The position numbers were made by a program, and so were the translations under genes. Under the pieces are notes generated by a model. The model saw nothing but the letters and a program-made list of their open reading frames with translations. It was not told where the DNA came from and searched no databases. From Flavobacteriia bacterium (GTDB taxonomy: Bacteria > Bacteroidota > Bacteroidia > Flavobacteriales > Flavobacteriaceae), in the NCBI GenBank assembly GCA_030617765.1, contig JAUWUU010000002.1, positions 1 to 39,669 on the forward strand: 39,669 nucleotides of DNA. The letters are read 5' to 3'. Of the stretch, positions 34,999 to 39,669 are shown piece by piece. The number at the start of each line of letters is the position of its first letter. The stretch's first letter is position 1.

Positions 34999-37404
34999 AT
35001 GATAATTAATACCGAAATAGACAAAAAAGGAAATCAATATCCTTCAAATATAGTTTCTTGCAAAAAGGATATCGATAATTTTTCCTTTACAACTGAAAAT
35101 GGTGTAATACTTCAAGTTACTGTTATTAGAGATAGTGTTTTACGTTTTAGATATGCAACAGATTCTCATTTTGAAAATGATTTTTCATATGCGATTGATG
35201 AAGATGCAAGTATTGGCTTTAATCATTTAGAGACTGATGAAAATGATAACATGTACATTATTACTACTGCAAAATTAATTTGTCATATTCAAAAAAAAGA
35301 TTTAAAAGTAAAGATTTATGATGTTTTGGATAAATCGATAATTTTTGAAGATGAATCAGGATTTCATTGGGAAGAGAATTATGATGCTGGAGGTGATATT
35401 GTAAAAATGAGTAATGTAGCTCAGGAGGGGGAAAGTTTTTATGGTATGGGAGATAAGACAGCTAGCACCAATATGCGAGGAAGACGATTTGAAAACTGGG
35501 TAACTGATTCTTATGCTTATGAGCGGGGTACTGACCCAATATACAAGGCAATACCTTTTTATATTGGCTTGCATCATAAAAAAAGCTATGGTATATTTTT
35601 CGACAATACTTTCAGGTCATTTTTTGATTTTGCACACGAACGTCGTCATGTAACAAGTTTTTGGGCTCAAGGAGGTGAGATGAATTATTACTTTATTTAC
35701 GGGCCAAAAATGAATGATGTAATAAGTAGTTATTCAGATTTAACCGGTACGCCTGAATTACCGCCTTTGTGGACATTGGGTTATCATCAATGTAAATGGA
35801 GTTATTATCCTGAATCTAAAGTTAAAGAAATTGCTCAAAAATTTAGAGAATTAAAAATACCTTGTGATGCCATATATTTAGATATTGATTATATGGAAAA
35901 CTTTAAGTGTTTTACATGGAATAAAGAACATTTTCCAAATCCAAAGAAAATGGTGGATGAATTGGCAGAGGATGGTTTTAAAACGATTGCTATTATTGAT
36001 CCGGGAATAAAAATAGAGAAAGATTACAATATCTATGAAGAAGGGATGGATAACGGCTATTTCTGTAAAAGAGCTGATGGACCTTATATGAGAGGTAAAG
36101 TTTGGCCGGGTGAATGTTATTTCCCTGATTTCACTAATCCAAAAGTAAGAAAATGGTGGTCGGGTTTATTTAAGGAACTCATTGGAGATATTGGTATAAA
36201 AGGTGTTTGGAATGATATGAATGAACCGGCTGTAATGGAAGTGCCTAATAAAACTTTTCCAAATGATGTTCGTCATGATTACGACGGTAATCCTTGCAGT
36301 CATCGTAAAGCTCATAATATTTACGGAATGCAAATGGTTAAAGCAACTTACGAAGGTTTAAAAAAATTCACTTATCCAAAACGACCATTTGTAATAACCC
36401 GCGCCGCTTATTCAGGTACTCAAAGATATACTTCAACATGGACCGGTGATAATATAGCAACCTGGGATCATTTATGGATTGCCAATGTTCAGGCACAGCG
36501 TATGAGTATGTCTGGTTTTTCTTTTGTAGGTTCTGATATTGGCGGATTTGCAGAACAACCTACAGGTGAGTTATATGCAAGATGGATACAATTGGGGGTG
36601 TTTCATCCCTTTTGTAGAACCCATTCTTCAGGAGATCACGGAGACCAAGAACCATGGTCATTTGATGATGAAGTACTTGATATTGTTAGAAAATTTATTG
36701 AAATAAGGTATCAATTGCTTCCTTATTTATACACTGCTTTTTGGCGATATATTAATGAAGGAACACCAATTTTAAAGTCATTGGTTTTGTTCGATCAGGA
36801 AGATTTGCAAACCCATGATAGGACTGATGAGTTTATTTTTGGAGAAAAAATATTGGTTTGCCCTATTTTAGAACCTAATGCTAAAGGGAGAAGAATGTAT
36901 ATACCTAGGGGAAAATGGTATAATTTTTGGGATGATGAAATTGTTGAGGGTGGTAGAGAAACCTGGGTTGATGCTGATATTGAAAGTGTACCTATTTTTA
37001 TAAAAGAAGGAGCGATCTTACCAAAATATCCGGTTCAGCAATATGTTGGAGAAAAACAAATTGATGAACTTACTTTAGATGTATATTATAAAAAAGGAAA
37101 AGAGAAAAATTTTTTATATGAGGATGCAAATGATGGCTATGATTATAAAAAAGGACGTTTCAGTTTACGGAATTTCACCTTAGTTGGAAAATCAAAAGAG
37201 TTGATCATACAGCAGCATAAATTTGGTAAATATATTACAGACTATGATACTTTTAAGATCAAATTACATGGATTACCCTTTAAAATCACTACAATTCAAG
37301 TTAATAACGAAGAGATTAATTTTAAAGATGTAAAAGTAAATGGTGATAATACCATAATTGTTAATAAAGACTTTACAGAACTTCATATTAAAGGTGGTCT
37401 CTAA
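34999..37404 (+). CDS. GH31 alpha-glucosidase
   Basis: An 801-residue family 31 glycoside hydrolase without a signal peptide, hence cytoplasmic. The order is the usual one: an N-terminal beta-domain (to about residue 235), PPLWTLGYHQCKWSYYPE at about 254-271, DAIYLDIDYME, the nucleophile motif GVWNDMNEPAVM (D406), TWTGDNIATWDHL (acid/base D484), SGFSFVGSDIGGF and HPFCRTHSSGDH, then C-terminal beta-domains. It would release glucose from maltose, maltooligosaccharides or alpha-glucan ends. Alpha-xylosidase and alpha-glucan lyase activities are within the family, but the neighbours point to alpha-glucan turnover. The 56-bp gap to glgB has no terminator, so it is probably in the operon. Confidence 0.92.
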   Translation: MIINTEIDKKGNQYPSNIVSCKKDIDNFSFTTENGVILQVTVIRDSVLRFRYATDSHFENDFSYAIDEDASIGFNHLETDENDNMYIITTAKLICHIQKKDLKVKIYDVLDKSIIFEDESGFHWEENYDAGGDIVKMSNVAQEGESFYGMGDKTASTNMRGRRFENWVTDSYAYERGTDPIYKAIPFYIGLHHKKSYGIFFDNTFRSFFDFAHERRHVTSFWAQGGEMNYYFIYGPKMNDVISSYSDLTGTPELPPLWTLGYHQCKWSYYPESKVKEIAQKFRELKIPCDAIYLDIDYMENFKCFTWNKEHFPNPKKMVDELAEDGFKTIAIIDPGIKIEKDYNIYEEGMDNGYFCKRADGPYMRGKVWPGECYFPDFTNPKVRKWWSGLFKELIGDIGIKGVWNDMNEPAVMEVPNKTFPNDVRHDYDGNPCSHRKAHNIYGMQMVKATYEGLKKFTYPKRPFVITRAAYSGTQRYTSTWTGDNIATWDHLWIANVQAQRMSMSGFSFVGSDIGGFAEQPTGELYARWIQLGVFHPFCRTHSSGDHGDQEPWSFDDEVLDIVRKFIEIRYQLLPYLYTAFWRYINEGTPILKSLVLFDQEDLQTHDRTDEFIFGEKILVCPILEPNAKGRRMYIPRGKWYNFWDDEIVEGGRETWVDADIESVPIFIKEGAILPKYPVQQYVGEKQIDELTLDVYYKKGKEKNFLYEDANDGYDYKKGRFSLRNFTLVGKSKELIIQQHKFGKYITDYDTFKIKLHGLPFKITTIQVNNEEINFKDVKVNGDNTIIVNKDFTELHIKGGL

Positions 37405-37494
37405 TAATAAATAAATATTATAAATTTACTCTCTTTACTAGTTGGTGTTATTCTTTTGGTAAGTTGAATAAGATATTTAATAATTGGATAAGAA

Positions 37495-37520
37495 GCAAGC
37501 CGGCCTTCTGTAGGCAGGGA
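37495..37520. repeat. Short GC-rich palindromic element (possible degenerate REP-like repeat)
   Basis: In an A/T-rich spacer a G/C-rich patch contains GCCT-TCTGT-AGGC (37503-37515) flanked by further G/C. It looks like a remnant of small dispersed palindromes common in Bacteroidota genomes, but only one copy is visible here. Confidence 0.35.
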
Positions 37521-37589
37521 TTTATGAATTTATTTTTTAACAGATTAATTACTCCTTAAAGATATAAAAAGCATTACCTTTCGAAATTC

Positions 37590-37627
37590 TTAGGCAAAGA
37601 AAATTATTTTTAATTTTCTTTGCCTAA
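37590..37627. repeat. Perfect 17-bp inverted repeat before the 604-residue gene
   Basis: Left arm TTAGGCAAAGAAAATTA (37590-37606), loop TTTT, and an exactly complementary right arm (37611-37627). It ends 30 bases before the start codon at 37658. No T-tract follows on the plus strand, and none is clear on the minus strand, so it is not a typical terminator. It would form a stable hairpin in the leader if transcription starts upstream, or serve as a large operator. Confidence 0.8.
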
Positions 37628-37657
37628 ATTATACTAGAAGAAATTAAATAATTTATT

Positions 37658-39472
37658 ATGTCAAAAGCACATTCATTTCATATTCCTGTTATGGGAATTG
37701 CATTTACAATTGATACGCCATTAAAGATTTCTCATTACGGTATCGATTCAGTAATATCTTTGGTAGATGATATACTTATTGAAAAGATTAGAAAAGTATA
37801 TAGTAAAAAATATGAAATACCTTATAAAGAAATCTCTAATAAGATTGATGATTTTCGTGCAAAACGAATTACTTCTTATCTGAATATGGTAAACGAAATT
37901 ACTGAAGAAAAATTTAATGAACTCAAAAAAATATCCAAAGAAAAAAGCTCTGGAATCAAAGAATATTTGAGTATGTTGCCCGATAATTCTTCCATAAAGA
38001 AAGAGTTTAAAAATTTTGCTTCTAAATATATCAATTTTGAAGATTTTGAAAATAAGATTAAAAATAGTTTTTCAAAAGGCAGTATTGATGTAAATATAAT
38101 GACAAAATTAGATAGAGAAAACTATAAAAATGGCGAACGATTACCCGCTGAATATAATGATGCACATGCAGCGTTAAGGGGTTTTGCCAACAGTGATCTA
38201 AATTCTTCATTGGTGCTATCAGCCGGGATGAATCCTAGATTGTATAGTTATCTTGAAAAATTTGATGATTTTTATCCTAATGAAGAAGGAGTTATCAAAA
38301 AGAAAATTGTTTTAAAAGTTAGCGATTATCGTTCTGCATTAATTCAAGGTAAATTTTTAGCTAAAAAAGGTTTATGGGTGTCTGAATACAGAATAGAGTC
38401 CGGACTTAATTGTGGGGGTCATGCTTTTGCAACTGAAGGATTTTTAATGGGGCCAATTCTCGAAGAATTCAAAAATAACAGAAAAGATCTTGCGCAATCG
38501 ATTCATGAAATTTTAATACCAGCACTATCAAATAAAAATAAGGTAATACCTGTTGATGAACTGGCCATAAAAATTACAGCACAAGGTGGTGTAGGAACTG
38601 AACAAGAACACGAATTTTTAATTGATCATTATCAGGTTGATTCAGTTGGATGGGGTACACCTTTTCTTTTAGTGCCTGAGGCTACAACAGTTGATGATAA
38701 AACGATTCATAAACTTGAAAAAGCAAAAGAAGAAGATTTGTATTTAAGTAATATTTCACCTTTGGGAGTACCTTTTAATAATCTTAAAGGAAATTCTAAA
38801 GATCTGGAAAAACTTGCCAAAATAGCAGAAGACAGACCAGGCAGCTCTTGCACCAATAAATTTGTTGCAAATAACACTGATTTTACTGATTATTCAATTT
38901 GTACAGCTTCACGTCAATATCAAAGAGTAAAGATCAAAGAATTGGATAAGCAAGATCTTTCATTAGAAGATTATCAAGATCAATTAGGTAAGATAACAGA
39001 AAAATCTTGTATTTGTGTAGGTCTGGGAACTTCAGCATTATTGGAGAATGATTTGGACACCACGAGTGTAGGGGAAGGAGTTTCTGTATGTCCGGGTCCT
39101 AATATGGCATATTTTTCACAAAAAATGAGTCTAAAAGATATGATTGATCATATTTACGGAAGGACTAAGATAAGTACAAGTAACAGGCCAAATATGTTTA
39201 TCAAGGAACTAAATCTATACATTGATTATTTAAAGGATAAAGTAGAAGAATCAAAAGATTCTTTGACAAATAAACAAGAAAAGTATTTATTGAATTTTTC
39301 AAAAAATTTGAAAGAAGGTATTAACTATTACGATAGTTTATTTGAAAATGCAAAGGATATATTTGAAGAATCAAAATATAATGTTTTAAGAGAATTAGCG
39401 TTAGAAAAAGAAAGATTAAATGTTTTAAATTATAAGATCAATAATCTTTCATTAGCTTTGGTTAAGGCTTAA
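37658..39472 (+). CDS. Unrecognised 604-residue protein with TIM-barrel flavoprotein-like signatures and clustered Cys
   Basis: I do not recognise a named family. There is no signal peptide or transmembrane segment. The start (HIPVMGIAFTIDTPLKISHYGIDSVISLVDD, about residues 8-38) resembles the first strand and loop of flavin-dependent TIM barrels such as FabK and nitronate monooxygenase. Residues 305-340 (ITAQGGVGTEQEHEFL, then YQVDSVGWGTPFLL) resemble their phosphate-binding end, which in NMO reads like GGIGxxxx...ADGVQxGTRFL. About 180 residues between them (40-215) are helical and charged. All six cysteines fall in residues 252-478: C252 in LNCGGHAF, C398 in SSCTNKF, C415 in SICTASRQ, C451/C453 in KSCICVGLG and C478 in VSVCPGPN. 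This suggests a metal or Fe-S site. The last 100 residues look coiled-coil. An oxidoreductase is plausible but unproven. A strong hairpin precedes the gene and a terminator follows. Confidence 0.8.
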   Translation: MSKAHSFHIPVMGIAFTIDTPLKISHYGIDSVISLVDDILIEKIRKVYSKKYEIPYKEISNKIDDFRAKRITSYLNMVNEITEEKFNELKKISKEKSSGIKEYLSMLPDNSSIKKEFKNFASKYINFEDFENKIKNSFSKGSIDVNIMTKLDRENYKNGERLPAEYNDAHAALRGFANSDLNSSLVLSAGMNPRLYSYLEKFDDFYPNEEGVIKKKIVLKVSDYRSALIQGKFLAKKGLWVSEYRIESGLNCGGHAFATEGFLMGPILEEFKNNRKDLAQSIHEILIPALSNKNKVIPVDELAIKITAQGGVGTEQEHEFLIDHYQVDSVGWGTPFLLVPEATTVDDKTIHKLEKAKEEDLYLSNISPLGVPFNNLKGNSKDLEKLAKIAEDRPGSSCTNKFVANNTDFTDYSICTASRQYQRVKIKELDKQDLSLEDYQDQLGKITEKSCICVGLGTSALLENDLDTTSVGEGVSVCPGPNMAYFSQKMSLKDMIDHIYGRTKISTSNRPNMFIKELNLYIDYLKDKVEESKDSLTNKQEKYLLNFSKNLKEGINYYDSLFENAKDIFEESKYNVLRELALEKERLNVLNYKINNLSLALVKA

Positions 39473-39476
39473 CAAA

Positions 39477-39522
39477 ATCAAATGGTCGTCAATATTTTTA
39501 AAATATTAACGACCATTTTGTT
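39477..39522 (+). terminator. Terminator after the 604-residue gene, probably bidirectional
   Basis: The arms AATGGTCGT (39481-39489) and ACGACCATT (39509-39517) are extended inward by eight A/T pairs after one mismatch. T residues follow on the right and A residues precede on the left (CAAAATCA), so it can serve the converging minus-strand gene that ends at 39532. Confidence 0.8.
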
Positions 39523-39531
39523 AGATTGATA

Positions 39532-39669
39532 TTAATCCATATTTTCATTTTCAATTTTATCTTTTTTCTCGATCATTGCATTGATGATCAAAGAGATTCC
39601 ACCAAATAAAAATATCATTGAAAAATAAGCAACCGGTTCTTCAAGAGTTGTGTACTGACTTAATAAAGA
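39532..39669 (-). CDS. C-terminus of a membrane protein (partial)
   Basis: A reading frame enters from the right edge on the minus strand and stops at 39532-39534. The visible 45 residues contain one transmembrane segment (AYFSMIFLFGGISLIINAMI) followed by a charged cytoplasmic-looking tail (EKKDKIENENMD). A final helix with a short charged tail fits many transporters. The family cannot be named from this fragment. It converges on the 604-residue gene with a shared terminator between them. Confidence 0.65.
   Translation of the reverse strand, partial: SLLSQYTTLEEPVAYFSMIFLFGGISLIINAMIEKKDKIENENMD

Overview
The window is a low-GC chromosomal stretch from a member of the Bacteroidota, most likely a flavobacterium. 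The signs are strong A/T bias, few Shine-Dalgarno sites, repeated promoter -7 boxes of the Bacteroidetes form TAnnTTTG at sensible distances from start codons, and gene families typical of that phylum. No tRNA, rRNA, CRISPR array, insertion sequence or phage gene was recognised. It looks like core metabolic chromosome rather than an island.

Layout. 1-8069 holds ordinary genes: the tail of an OmpA-like protein, a membrane-anchored helix-hairpin-helix protein, a small hypothetical protein, an NhaC-type antiporter, DusB, a TolB-like propeller lipoprotein, a Gfo/Idh/MocA oxidoreductase and the elongation factor LepA. 8070-15759 is a ferredoxin-reducing block: a HEPN-like protein, full-length pyruvate:ferredoxin oxidoreductase (minus strand), a two-cluster ferredoxin (minus strand), and a two-subunit 2-oxoacid (probably 2-oxoglutarate):ferredoxin oxidoreductase KorAB (plus strand). 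15847-26060 is a respiratory complex I operon, nuoABCDHIJKLMN, with no nuoE, nuoF or nuoG and with an unrecognised 109-residue gene as its last member. 26904-37404 is an alpha-glucan cluster of the GlgE type: GlgM-like synthase, GlgC, GlgE, maltokinase, branching enzyme GlgB and a GH31 alpha-glucosidase. 37658-39472 encodes an unrecognised 604-residue protein with TIM-barrel flavoprotein-like signatures and six clustered cysteines. The right edge holds the C-terminus of a minus-strand membrane protein.

How the genes fit together. PFOR and KorAB reduce ferredoxin during oxidative decarboxylation of 2-oxoacids. The NADH-input module of complex I is missing from the operon, so reduced ferredoxin is the natural candidate donor for this quinone-reducing proton pump. 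The strongest original observation supports this link. The promoters of PFOR, korAB and nuo each carry an ATGAY-N4-RTCAT palindrome (FNR-like half-sites), and in all three its centre is exactly 33 bp from the centre of a TAnnTTTG -7 box. This suggests one Crp/Fnr-family activator controls the whole ferredoxin-to-complex-I route. The carbohydrate cluster would make ADP-glucose, then maltose-1-phosphate, then branched alpha-glucan, with no trehalose synthase in the window.

Limits: all function calls come from reading motifs by eye. Promoters and operators are pattern matches without expression data.
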